Assembly (NCBI GenBank): GCA_942493375.1
Contig: OW818698.1
Span: forward strand, 1-64,000
Length of the DNA: 64,000 bases
DNA from: G942493375 sp942493375
Lineage (GTDB): Bacteria; Armatimonadota; UBA5829
Direction: 5' to 3'
The notes beneath the pieces were generated by a model. It was given only the letters and a program-made list of their open reading frames with translations, had not been told where the DNA came from and made no database searches. Of the stretch, positions 54,156 to 63,166 are shown in pieces. The translations under genes and the position numbers were made by a program. Within the stretch, counting starts at the first letter, position 1. Every line of letters begins with the position of its first letter.

Positions 54156-57100
54156 ATGAAATCGATTCGTTTTGCAATTCTCGCAGTATTGTTTTTTGCA
54201 CTAGTTCAGGCTGGTTTCACCCAGGAGGTTGTGGGGAAACGACCTTATGAGATGGACTGGGCTAACAGGGTAGAGAATGAAGATCCTCCTCTGATAGACT
54301 TCGAACAATTTGGCCAATGGCAGATCAAGACTAAAGATGTTGTCGCGACGTTCGTTCAGTCCCGTCAGCAGCAGATATTCGGGAGTTATGTAGGTAAGCT
54401 CACCTACCGCGCAGTCGGAATCGACCCTATGCTCAGCATAGGACCGGTTACTCCTATCAAAATCGATAAACCCTTCGATGCAGTCAGCTGCTGGATATAT
54501 GGCAATAACTGGGGTTTTGCTCCAAACCTCACCTTGCCTCAAGCTGTTATATATGCAGTCTTTGAAGACAATCAGGGCAAAGAGTTCAACGTCTTTCTGA
54601 CATCGGTGAACTGGGAAGAGTGGTTCCTGTGCCAGCATAGACTTACCCCGGAACAAATCAAACAGACCCAAAAGGGTGTGAAATTCGTACGTCTTGAGTT
54701 TAGCAACTGCGGGAATAAGATGGATCTCAATCTATTCTTCGACAACTTCTCGGTCTTCACGGAACAGCTAAAGCCTCTGACATTTGCTCCAAGAAAACAG
54801 CGTGGAGTAGACATGTTCCCCGATCAGGGAGTTGGGACGAATAACGGTTCAGGCAGGCTTCCGTTCCCAAACAACGTGAAGACTATTCTACCGGACAATA
54901 TCGAAAGGAAGTTCACAACCTCGGTCAAACAATTCGGCAGTTCTTTTGCATTCACATATAAAGGAGCGGATGGCGTTCTGACATACAAACTCACCCCAAA
55001 GACCGGGACATTCTCCGATATTTCGGCTCAGTGGCAGGGACGGGGGAATATAATTCATCCGTTAGTTGACGGGGGAGTGTATTTGGAGGGCAATGCCAAA
55101 CTGCCTCAGAAAATAAAACCACTGGGCAAACCTCAACTTAAAAACGGAGTTGTAACTGTTCGATATAAAGTGACAAAGGGTGAAGCCAGTGCTGATGTGA
55201 CCTACTCATACAGACTCTGGGCTAAGTCTCTGGTTATCGACACAATCGCACCTGGTGGCAAAGTGGAGGAAGTCAGGTATGGTCATGCTGAGGGTTTGGT
55301 TGACCCCAGACTTGCTAAAAGTCCTTTCTACCACTATGGAAACACCCGTCCCGCAGTGGCAATATCTGGGTCTGCTGATAAGCCACTTTTCCTGACCGGC
55401 AATACTGACTGGTACCGGTCCAATTCATCTGTCCCATTCTCAGTGAACCTGATCGAAGATAATAAGGTCTCTTACCAGGGAGGCGTGCAATATATTGCTA
55501 AAACTGACAGTAAACGCAATGATGTATTCGAAAGATTCTTCGTAACACTCTCTCCAAGGTTTGAAGAGATGCTGCCAAACATACCGAATCCAGTGTCTCC
55601 CTGGATGAAAGTAACAGGAACTGGAGTCTGGAAAGCACATGGAGCCGGAGATCGCAAATCAGATGCTGAGTTCTGGACAAATGTGTGGCGCTGGGGTATG
55701 CGGAAAATCATCGTCACCGACCATGAAACCGGATGGAGAGATGGTGGGGAAAGCTTCACATTCCGTACCCGACCGGCGCCTGCAAAGGGTGGAGACAAGG
55801 GACAATATGATTATGCCAGACTGATGCAGGACAAGCTGGGGTTTGTCTACGGACCTTACAACAACTATACTGACTTCGCCCCGGTAAACGAATTCTGGAG
55901 CTATGACCTGGTATCACGTTATCCGGACAACCAGTTGATGACTGCCTGGATGAGATGTTATGCTCCAAAACCTGCAAGAGCAGTCGAGTATGCCGAGAAA
56001 CTGGCCCCTGAAATCCAGAAGAAGTTCAAGTTCTCCACAGCCTACTGCGATGTCCATACAGCAGTCGCACCCTGGGAGAGAGTTGACTATGACTATCGAG
56101 TGCCTGGAGCGGGAACATTCGCTGGGACATTCTATAGTTATGGCGAGATTATGATGATGCAGAAAGCAGCTTGGAATGGGCCTGTGTATTCCGAGGGCAA
56201 TTTCCATCTATACTATATGGGACTGACAGACGGTAACTATGCACAGGACCGGACATATGATATACCGACTCAACCATGGCTGGTAGATATTGACCTTCGC
56301 AAGATGCACAACCTGGGATGCAACTTTGGTATGGGCGCTCCGAGCATGTTCTACAGCCAGCATGAATCCATCGAAGACCCTTCCAAACAAGCGGCTGAAG
56401 CATACTACGACCGGTTCTTTGCTGCTACTGTAGCATTCGGGCATCCGGGATTCCTGACATTTGAGGGTGGATTCAATCACGCGCTGCGCAGCTATTATAT
56501 GCTCCAGCAGCTTCACAGCAACTACACCCAGATCGGAGTCTCCAGCATTAAGTATATGGATGCAAATGGTAAACTGCTGCCTACTTCTGCTGCAGTCGCA
56601 TCAGGAGCCTACGTGCGAAACCAGATTGTTACTACCTACACCAATGGAACTGTTACTGTAGTCAACGGTAATCCTAAAGAACGCATGAAAGCTATGGGGC
56701 TTGAACTGCCTCCGAATGGTTATGCAGGATGGACAGCCGACAAGAAAACCTATGTAATCAGTAGTGATGATCCTGTAAAGCACAATAGAACCGACTACGC
56801 GGATACTCCAGCATATCTTTACGTGGATGGAAGAGGCGAATTCACTCGCTTCCCCAAAGCTGCATCCAACGGAATCGGGATCTGCAGAATTCTTGGAAAT
56901 GGCAAGTATGAAGTATTGCCATATAACGGCGCTGACTGTGGATTTGCGATTGAAGCTGACAAAGCAGTTGCTCTGGACAAAGACAACAAAGAGATAGGCC
57001 CAGCGAAGATTAGAGTCTCCCGCGGGCTGGTGTATGTTGTGCCGGTTGACGGCGCTCTCAGTTACATATTGACCGGTGCAGGTGAAGCAACCAAGTCTTC

Positions 57101-58502
57101 TCTGTCCTGCAAGCGCGATCTCGTGGTGCCGGGAGAGGAAGTCGTTATAAAAGGACAGACAGAGCACACCCTCCGGATTCCTGAGATAGCAGGTATAGGC
57201 CAGAGGCTTTGGTACGAATTCGAGGGTTCATGGATAGACTTTACTGTGACAAATCTGGTGGATGTCAGCGCTGATTTATCCGGAGATATACTGAGTGTAA
57301 AACTGGTCAGCCATGCAGCTGTTCCAACAAAATTTGATGTCCAGGTTCAAAAGCAGAAACAGCAGATCACCCTCAAACCCAATGTTCCGAATATTGTAGT
57401 ATTTGATCTCGGAACACCAACAGAAGAGGATGACTATGTATTATCTGTAAAAGCAAGTGCAGGATCCACGGTAGCCACTACAGATTATGGGATGCATATC
57501 ACTTATGGTCCTAACCTGCTTGCAGAAATGCCACAAGGATACAAAAGCTCGATCCAGTATCGAGGAAAACAGCCGGAAACTCCGATACCAGCTGGCTCCG
57601 GAGCTATTATAGACAATCGGATCGGAACTGCCGGTGGGGTTCAGAAAGCATGTCTGTTTATGCATCCTTCGTACCTCGTAGGTCCTGGCGATACATACGT
57701 TACTTACACGAAGATGACACTCCCGGCAGAAAAAGCCGTATTCCGGGCAGTCGTCGGCAAAAATGATGGCAGCTACCTGGGTGATGGCATTTGGTTCAAG
57801 GTGATCGTTATAGATGCAACAGGTAAAGCGACCACTGTCGGCCAGCAGACTGTCAAAGAGCACACATGGCTTCCAATAGAAGCTGACCTGTCACCCTGGG
57901 CTGGCAAGTCGATACAGCTTCGTCTGGTGATGGACATTGGGCCAGCCGATGATTCATCCGGAGACTGGGCTAGCTGGGCGGAAATGCGCATCGAATCAAA
58001 GATCAGTTATTTCAACAGACAACTGCTTAATGAATCCAGCGGTTTCCAGAAGGAGCCCTCCCCCAACCCGGCAACAGGCCTTACACTTGAAGACCTGCGC
58101 AATGCAAAGAGTGGACGTCTTGTATACGACGGCATCGGTTTCGACAGTTCAAATCCATTATATACAAGCTATGCCTTTATTAATGGGATCAATATAGGAC
58201 CGATGAAGACCAGCTACGGTAACGAAGTCACCAACGAATGGGGCCAGGGAATCAACATCCCCCTGACACCGGACGCAATAAAGTCACTTGCTAAAAGAAA
58301 CACTTTCAAGCTGGCAAACATGGGCAATGACTATTTCAAGATCAGAAGGTTCAGACTGGAACTGGACATGCCGAACGGCCGAAAAGTGACCAGCTTCATA
58401 GCCCCTGCAATCTACACCCAGCCCCCAGACTGGCAATACGCCGAGGGCACAGGAGTCCCATTCAATAAACAGATCACTGTTGATTTGTGGTTTGATTTAT
58501 AG
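54156..58502 (+). CDS. Very large secreted glycoside hydrolase-like protein
   Basis: A 1448-residue exported protein with a signal peptide (about 1-22). I read an N-terminal beta-sandwich (about 35-215, galactose-binding-like), a mutarotase-like beta region (about 245-480), and a TIM-barrel-like catalytic part (about 490-870). Candidate acidic residues there are Asp632 (STAYCDVHT) and Glu680 (YSEGNF), and a His-rich HETGWRDGG segment lies earlier. Several C-terminal beta modules follow, ending in a carbohydrate-binding-like domain. The overall layout resembles GH101/GH129/DUF5696-type enzymes, but the family assignment is uncertain. The start is ATG at 54156 (AGGTGAT upstream). Confidence 0.6.
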   Translation: MKSIRFAILAVLFFALVQAGFTQEVVGKRPYEMDWANRVENEDPPLIDFEQFGQWQIKTKDVVATFVQSRQQQIFGSYVGKLTYRAVGIDPMLSIGPVTPIKIDKPFDAVSCWIYGNNWGFAPNLTLPQAVIYAVFEDNQGKEFNVFLTSVNWEEWFLCQHRLTPEQIKQTQKGVKFVRLEFSNCGNKMDLNLFFDNFSVFTEQLKPLTFAPRKQRGVDMFPDQGVGTNNGSGRLPFPNNVKTILPDNIERKFTTSVKQFGSSFAFTYKGADGVLTYKLTPKTGTFSDISAQWQGRGNIIHPLVDGGVYLEGNAKLPQKIKPLGKPQLKNGVVTVRYKVTKGEASADVTYSYRLWAKSLVIDTIAPGGKVEEVRYGHAEGLVDPRLAKSPFYHYGNTRPAVAISGSADKPLFLTGNTDWYRSNSSVPFSVNLIEDNKVSYQGGVQYIAKTDSKRNDVFERFFVTLSPRFEEMLPNIPNPVSPWMKVTGTGVWKAHGAGDRKSDAEFWTNVWRWGMRKIIVTDHETGWRDGGESFTFRTRPAPAKGGDKGQYDYARLMQDKLGFVYGPYNNYTDFAPVNEFWSYDLVSRYPDNQLMTAWMRCYAPKPARAVEYAEKLAPEIQKKFKFSTAYCDVHTAVAPWERVDYDYRVPGAGTFAGTFYSYGEIMMMQKAAWNGPVYSEGNFHLYYMGLTDGNYAQDRTYDIPTQPWLVDIDLRKMHNLGCNFGMGAPSMFYSQHESIEDPSKQAAEAYYDRFFAATVAFGHPGFLTFEGGFNHALRSYYMLQQLHSNYTQIGVSSIKYMDANGKLLPTSAAVASGAYVRNQIVTTYTNGTVTVVNGNPKERMKAMGLELPPNGYAGWTADKKTYVISSDDPVKHNRTDYADTPAYLYVDGRGEFTRFPKAASNGIGICRILGNGKYEVLPYNGADCGFAIEADKAVALDKDNKEIGPAKIRVSRGLVYVVPVDGALSYILTGAGEATKSSLSCKRDLVVPGEEVVIKGQTEHTLRIPEIAGIGQRLWYEFEGSWIDFTVTNLVDVSADLSGDILSVKLVSHAAVPTKFDVQVQKQKQQITLKPNVPNIVVFDLGTPTEEDDYVLSVKASAGSTVATTDYGMHITYGPNLLAEMPQGYKSSIQYRGKQPETPIPAGSGAIIDNRIGTAGGVQKACLFMHPSYLVGPGDTYVTYTKMTLPAEKAVFRAVVGKNDGSYLGDGIWFKVIVIDATGKATTVGQQTVKEHTWLPIEADLSPWAGKSIQLRLVMDIGPADDSSGDWASWAEMRIESKISYFNRQLLNESSGFQKEPSPNPATGLTLEDLRNAKSGRLVYDGIGFDSSNPLYTSYAFINGINIGPMKTSYGNEVTNEWGQGINIPLTPDAIKSLAKRNTFKLANMGNDYFKIRRFRLELDMPNGRKVTSFIAPAIYTQPPDWQYAEGTGVPFNKQITVDLWFDL

Positions 58503-58512
58503 ACAGAAACTA

Positions 58513-58538
58513 AGGAGCGGTGGTAACCTGCCGCTCCT
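58513..58538 (+). other. Hairpin after the large glycosidase-like gene
   Basis: AGGAGCGG (58513-58520) pairs with CCGCTCCT (58531-58538) just past the stop codon. It has no T run, so it is more likely a stability or weak termination element. The remaining gap to 58737 shows ACTAGATAA-like motifs (58553, 58670) and no gene. Confidence 0.5.
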
Positions 58539-58737
58539 ATAAACGACTCCCGACTAGATAATAACTTATCCATACGTCCTTACGCATATAAGACTCCACA
58601 TCCATTGAATCTCAAGAAAACTGCAAATATCAAAAGAATCTTTGAAGATATCTCCGCATGCAGGTATCCAACTAGATAACAACAACCAGTATTAAACGGA
58701 ATACATTCCCACATCATTCTACAATCAAGGAGAACCA

Positions 58738-60084
58738 ATGATGAAGACTGTTGTTTCTATTTGGATACTACTTGTTCTATTTGTGTGCTGTATGCTTGTT
58801 GGGTGTTCCAAAGCCGGCGATAAACAAGGATTCCATAGACATACATCAGCAGGTGGTGTCGGGAAACTGGCGCCTGCTGGTGGTAAACAAGGGCTCTTTG
58901 GACATGTAGCAGTTGGCAGCGATAAACTAACGTCTGCTGTAAATGACATGGGGTTCAGGCTTTATTCAAAACTAGATAACGTAGACCATCCAAAGAACAT
59001 ATTTATCTCTCCTGCAAGTATTGAGTTAGCCCTGGCAATGGTATACAACGGAGCAGGCGGGACTACTAAAGATGCAATGAGCACGGCACTAGGTTACACA
59101 GGAATGTCCGTTTCAGATGTGAATACCAAAAACGCAGGGCTGATGGCATCCCTGACCAGTCCTGCTGAAGGAATGGAGCTGAATATTGCGAATTCTCTTT
59201 GGAGCAGCAATAAATATACTTTCAATCCGGACTTCATCTCAACCAACCAGGAATACTACCAAGCCGAAGTAGCTGAAGTCGATATGAACCAACCCCAGAC
59301 AGCGGATAGAATCAATGGTTGGGTAAGTGACAAGACCAAAGGCAAGATACCTACAATTCTTACCAGTGGTGACATTGCAAATGCACTAATGGTGCTTGTA
59401 AATGCAGTCTATTTCAAAGGAGAGTGGCTTACTCAGTTCCCAAAACATGCAACCAGGGATGATAACTTCATGCTTCTTGATGGTAAGGTGAAGAGAATTC
59501 CGATGATGAACTTGACCGACAGGTTTCTTTATATGGAAAACAGCGATTTTCAAGCAGTCAGTCTCCCATACAAAGGTGCACAAAACAACGGTGCTTCGAT
59601 GAGTATGTATATAGTATTACCGAAGAGAGGAAAGTCATGGAAAGATTTCACATACAGCCTTAACGCAGCGAACTGGGAAACCTGGGTAGCTCAAATGAAG
59701 AATTCCGGAAAGCGTAAAGGCATGGTAACGCTACCCAAATTCAAACAGAGATACTTTACAACGTTGAATAGTTCACTGATCGGTCTCGGTATGGGTCTAG
59801 CTTTTGATCCCAATAACGCTGACTTCTCAGGAATGCTCCCTGCCGGTTCCCACACCATCCCACCCCCTTATATCAGCAAAGTTTTGCATAAAACCACATT
59901 AGACGTAGACGAAGAAGGAACTGTGGCTACTGCAGCAACTGCTGTCGTAATGATGCCTGGTGGCCTTGGTTTATCCCCAAGAGAAGCAATGTTTGTAATG
60001 AGAATTGATCACCCGTTCTTTGTTGCAATTGCAGACAATAACACGGGAGTGCTGTTGTTCCTTGGGACTGTCGTTGATCCATAG
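58738..60084 (+). CDS. Serpin-family protease inhibitor lipoprotein
   Basis: A 448-residue serpin with a lipoprotein signal (lipobox LVGC, Cys23). A linker follows in which a 20-residue unit is duplicated in tandem (KQGFHRH...KLAPA and KQGLFGH...KLTSA, about 29-66). The serpin core spans about 67-448, with SPASIELALAMVYNGAGG, LVNAVYFKGEW, VTLPKF and MRIDHPFFVAI. The hinge Glu392-Glu393-Gly394-Thr395...Ala-Thr401 fits an inhibitory serpin, since small residues allow loop insertion. By spacing the scissile bond would be Gly408-Gly409, but the loop is longer than in human serpins so P1 may be shifted. Ribosome site AAGGAG. Confidence 0.9.
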   Translation: MMKTVVSIWILLVLFVCCMLVGCSKAGDKQGFHRHTSAGGVGKLAPAGGKQGLFGHVAVGSDKLTSAVNDMGFRLYSKLDNVDHPKNIFISPASIELALAMVYNGAGGTTKDAMSTALGYTGMSVSDVNTKNAGLMASLTSPAEGMELNIANSLWSSNKYTFNPDFISTNQEYYQAEVAEVDMNQPQTADRINGWVSDKTKGKIPTILTSGDIANALMVLVNAVYFKGEWLTQFPKHATRDDNFMLLDGKVKRIPMMNLTDRFLYMENSDFQAVSLPYKGAQNNGASMSMYIVLPKRGKSWKDFTYSLNAANWETWVAQMKNSGKRKGMVTLPKFKQRYFTTLNSSLIGLGMGLAFDPNNADFSGMLPAGSHTIPPPYISKVLHKTTLDVDEEGTVATAATAVVMMPGGLGLSPREAMFVMRIDHPFFVAIADNNTGVLLFLGTVVDP

Positions 60085-60140
60085 TACAGCATTATCTAAT
60101 TTCTAAGTAACACCGCTACACACCAACTTTAATCTCGCGA

Positions 60141-60169
60141 TTGACAACACATAGTCAACTTGTCATAAT
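60141..60169 (+). promoter_or_regulatory. Strong sigma-70 promoter for the tandem paralog pair
   Basis: TTGACA (60141-60146), 17-bp spacer, CATAAT (60164-60169). It lies about 130 bp upstream of the gene at 60296, within the serpin-downstream gap. Confidence 0.75.
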
Positions 60170-60295
60170 ACAGAGAACAAGATATTGGTAATGCAATGGA
60201 CAAAGCATGCCCATCAGCACGAAATCACTGCCAATATTTTTACGAATTATGAATATGGTATTGTCTTTGTCTTAGATGAATAGAGGTACAAAACA

Positions 60296-61591
60296 ATGTC
60301 CAAACAAACAAAAATTGTTTTCTTGATCGGATTTTTTGTCATTCTACTCATCATCGGACTGGGAACATACTGGTATATAGCCCTTAATGCTCCGGAAAAA
60401 GCAGTAAAAAAGCAAATTGCTGATATGCAAAAAAAAGGCAGACCAGTTTCCATTGATAACCTCAAGTCGGTAAGTTTTCCAAATGATCAAAATGGGGCCG
60501 TTGTCTACGAGAGGATATTCAGTCGTCTGGGTCCGGATATGCAAAGAGACAGCGCTTCGTTGACGCGTATTTCTATGCCTGGAGATCGACAGCAGAATCC
60601 CACACTCTGGTCTGAAAACGAGAGGATTGTAGCCCGCTACCGGGGCATCATTCCGTTGATCGAACAAGCAGCCTCAAAACCGGAATGCAGTTTTATTTAC
60701 ACCTGGACTGCTGATCCTACCCTGCATAGCCATTACTTGGCACCGCTCAGATTCCTCAACCGCCTGCTCTGCTGCCTGGCTATTATGGATGCTGAAAAAG
60801 GCCAAACGAGTCAGGCTCTGCACAACATCGAGCTGGCGTTCAAGATTACTGAATCGTTGAACCAGGAACCTAGCGTTATTGGACAGATAACACGGCTGTC
60901 GATGGTGATATCATCCAGCCATGCATTGAGAGCAGTTGTGTACAATAGTGATATCAATGACTCCGATTTGCGGCATCTATACGAAGTGCTTACCAGCATT
61001 GATCTATATCCCGGTCTTGAAACAGCGCTGATAGGTGATACAGCAGCAGGCATCACAGATTTCGAAAACTTGCTGGCCCCAATGAAATCAGGTCTTGTTC
61101 CGATCCTGCCTCTCTTCGAGCGGAATAAAACATACCAAAATGAGTCCTACTTTATAGAGTATATGAATATATGCATCGACAATGCACATATTTCATATCG
61201 TGAAATGCATGGAAAGCAGATTGATTTTCCAAAACCGCCGAAAGATCATTTACTATCTGATTTGTTAATGCCTACTCTTGGTGGGATTTGGGGACAACGA
61301 GATACGGCTACCGCTGAACTTAACGGCAGTCAAATTGTACTGGCGCTTAAAGTATACAAATCGGGATACGGTACCTACCCTTCAAGCCTTAATGAACTCT
61401 GCAACAAGCTTGGAGGGAGACTCCCACAGGATCCATTTAGTGGCGCTAATTTTGTATATATGAACTATGGAAACGGTTTTATCCTCTACAGCATCGGTAA
61501 AAATCTGGTAGACGACGGTGGATATCCATTTGATCCAAAAGTATCTGCCTCTCGTGAAAACAATGATATCGTCTGGCAAATGGTAAAATGA
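60296..61591 (+). CDS. Membrane-anchored protein with pseudopilin-like C-terminus, paralog A
   Basis: A 431-residue protein with an uncleaved N-terminal anchor (about 8-28) and a helical extracytoplasmic region (about 30-340, e.g. LRFLNRLLCCLAIMDAEKGQTSQALHNIELAFKI). The last 90 residues resemble a type II secretion major-pseudopilin tail: ALKVYKSGYGTYPSSLNELCNKLGGRLPQDPFSG..FVY...GNGFILYSIG. No catalytic motif is seen. Its paralog follows directly (start 61630), so they form a duplicated pair. It is preceded by the TTGACA promoter. Confidence 0.75.
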   Translation: MSKQTKIVFLIGFFVILLIIGLGTYWYIALNAPEKAVKKQIADMQKKGRPVSIDNLKSVSFPNDQNGAVVYERIFSRLGPDMQRDSASLTRISMPGDRQQNPTLWSENERIVARYRGIIPLIEQAASKPECSFIYTWTADPTLHSHYLAPLRFLNRLLCCLAIMDAEKGQTSQALHNIELAFKITESLNQEPSVIGQITRLSMVISSSHALRAVVYNSDINDSDLRHLYEVLTSIDLYPGLETALIGDTAAGITDFENLLAPMKSGLVPILPLFERNKTYQNESYFIEYMNICIDNAHISYREMHGKQIDFPKPPKDHLLSDLLMPTLGGIWGQRDTATAELNGSQIVLALKVYKSGYGTYPSSLNELCNKLGGRLPQDPFSGANFVYMNYGNGFILYSIGKNLVDDGGYPFDPKVSASRENNDIVWQMVK

Positions 61592-61629
61592 TACTAGTCC
61601 TCCAGACACAAACCAAGAGGAATCAAGTA

Positions 61630-62952
61630 ATGACAAAGCCTGTAAAGGTAATCTATTCAATTGCTATAATTGTGATTTTTCTAGCAGTTGTCATTGGCAT
61701 ATTCTGCGTGCTTTCCTATTCTACGCCAGGGAGGGAGTTGAATAAGCAGATAGTTGACATACAATCAAAAGGCAGACCGATATCTTATGATGATATCAGA
61801 AAGACATCCGTCCCCAAAGAGTCGAATGCTGCAATTATCTATGAGACTATCTTCAGTCGATTGGGTTCAAACATCGAGAGCGATAGCAAATTGTTCGCAG
61901 ATTTCACCAGATCCAATAAACGACAGAATGATCCTTCATTATTGCCCAAAACGAAGCATGCTGCTGAACGATATCAGAATATAATCCCCTTGATAGAGAA
62001 AGCAGCCTTGAAACCTGAATGTAGTTTCGTATATACCTGGACAGACGACCTCTTTGAAGTGCGCAATTACTTAAAATCTATCGGGTTCCTCAGGCGACTA
62101 CTCTGCACCAATGCTATCCTGAACTCGAAAAAACATCTAATGAAGGAAGCCTACCGCGACATTGGACTGTCATTTAAACTCGGAGATTCTCTTCAACAAG
62201 AACCGTGGTTAGTTGGACAATTCTTCCGAATATCGATACTTCAAAAATCCAGCTTAGCACTTCGGGAAGTATTGAATTCAGGTGATTTATCTGAAACAAA
62301 CTTACTTCATCTGTATAATATGCTGTCAAAGATAGATTTGAATGTAGGTCTGGTTAAGGCACTGGAAGGGGAAACAGCAACTGGTATCACTTTATACAAA
62401 CAGTTAACATCCTCCACTCAATCAACCATTCATGGCAGACCGGTTCCAAAATCAGGTATATTTTTTCGAAGTATAATATACAATGATGAATCTTTCTTCC
62501 TTGATTATATGAACACATGCACTAAACATGTCCAGAAGCCATATAGTGAATTAAAGATAACGAGTAAAATGCCATCACCACCGAGAATTCACCTAGTCTC
62601 TGAGATACTAACACCAGACATTCGCAAATTGTGGCAAAAACGCGATTCAGGCATTGCAGAGATCAATGGCAGCCAGATACTGCTGGCACTCAAAGCATAT
62701 CGTTCCCGATATAATGCATATCCAACGGATCTTAATGAACTCCGCAATAAGCTGGGATGGAAGATACCGGAAGATCCTTTTAGCGGTGTAGACTTCATCT
62801 ACAAGACCAAAAACAAAGGTTTTATCTTCTACAGCCTGGGAGCGAACCTAAAGGATGATGGTGGAATACCAATTCCTTATACAGAAGATTCCAAACAAAA
62901 CAAGGCAACCTCCAATGTATCTGGAGATATCGTCTGGCAGATGGAGAGGTAA
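61630..62952 (+). CDS. Membrane-anchored protein with pseudopilin-like C-terminus, paralog B
   Basis: A 440-residue paralog of the preceding gene, with the same order of an N-terminal anchor (about 7-27), helical body, and C-terminal YPTDLNELRNKLGWKIPEDPFSGVDFIYKTKNKGFIFYSLGANL. Shared landmarks are KGRPISYDDIRK, SNAAIIYETIFSRLGS, KPECSFVYTWT and NGSQILLALKAYRS. The open frame starts at 61588, overlapping the end of paralog A. The ATG at 61630 has AGAGGAA upstream and begins at the anchor, so it is preferred. Confidence 0.75.
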   Translation: MTKPVKVIYSIAIIVIFLAVVIGIFCVLSYSTPGRELNKQIVDIQSKGRPISYDDIRKTSVPKESNAAIIYETIFSRLGSNIESDSKLFADFTRSNKRQNDPSLLPKTKHAAERYQNIIPLIEKAALKPECSFVYTWTDDLFEVRNYLKSIGFLRRLLCTNAILNSKKHLMKEAYRDIGLSFKLGDSLQQEPWLVGQFFRISILQKSSLALREVLNSGDLSETNLLHLYNMLSKIDLNVGLVKALEGETATGITLYKQLTSSTQSTIHGRPVPKSGIFFRSIIYNDESFFLDYMNTCTKHVQKPYSELKITSKMPSPPRIHLVSEILTPDIRKLWQKRDSGIAEINGSQILLALKAYRSRYNAYPTDLNELRNKLGWKIPEDPFSGVDFIYKTKNKGFIFYSLGANLKDDGGIPIPYTEDSKQNKATSNVSGDIVWQMER

Positions 62953-62996
62953 CTGCGCGCAACTATTATCAATGCTAAATAACAACAATTGCCGTC

Positions 62997-63024
62997 TTGA
63001 ACGCCATAATGCTACAATTATATA
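62997..63024 (+). promoter_or_regulatory. Candidate promoter for the PstS-like gene
   Basis: TTGAAC (62997-63002), 16-bp spacer, TATATA (63019-63024). If used, transcription would start near 63031, upstream of the hairpin at 63049, making that hairpin part of the leader. Confidence 0.45.
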
Positions 63025-63048
63025 TATATTCTGCTGACCGGAAAACCG

Positions 63049-63097
63049 GAGGCCAGCGAAGATTCTTTGAGCTATGAGAATCTTGCGGGCCTCTTTT
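63049..63097 (+). terminator. Terminator or leader attenuator before the PstS-like gene
   Basis: GAGGCC(A)GCGAAGATTCT (63049-63066) pairs with AGAATCTTGC(G)GGCCTC (63076-63093), apart from an internal mismatch, and is followed by TTTT. It ends transcripts of the paralog pair, or, if the promoter at 62997 is used, regulates read-through into the PstS-like gene. Confidence 0.75.
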
Positions 63098-63166
63098 GCT
63101 GTGTATGGGGTATCCGGCAGCATATATATCAACTGAATATGGACAATTTAGAGGAGCGCGAATCAA

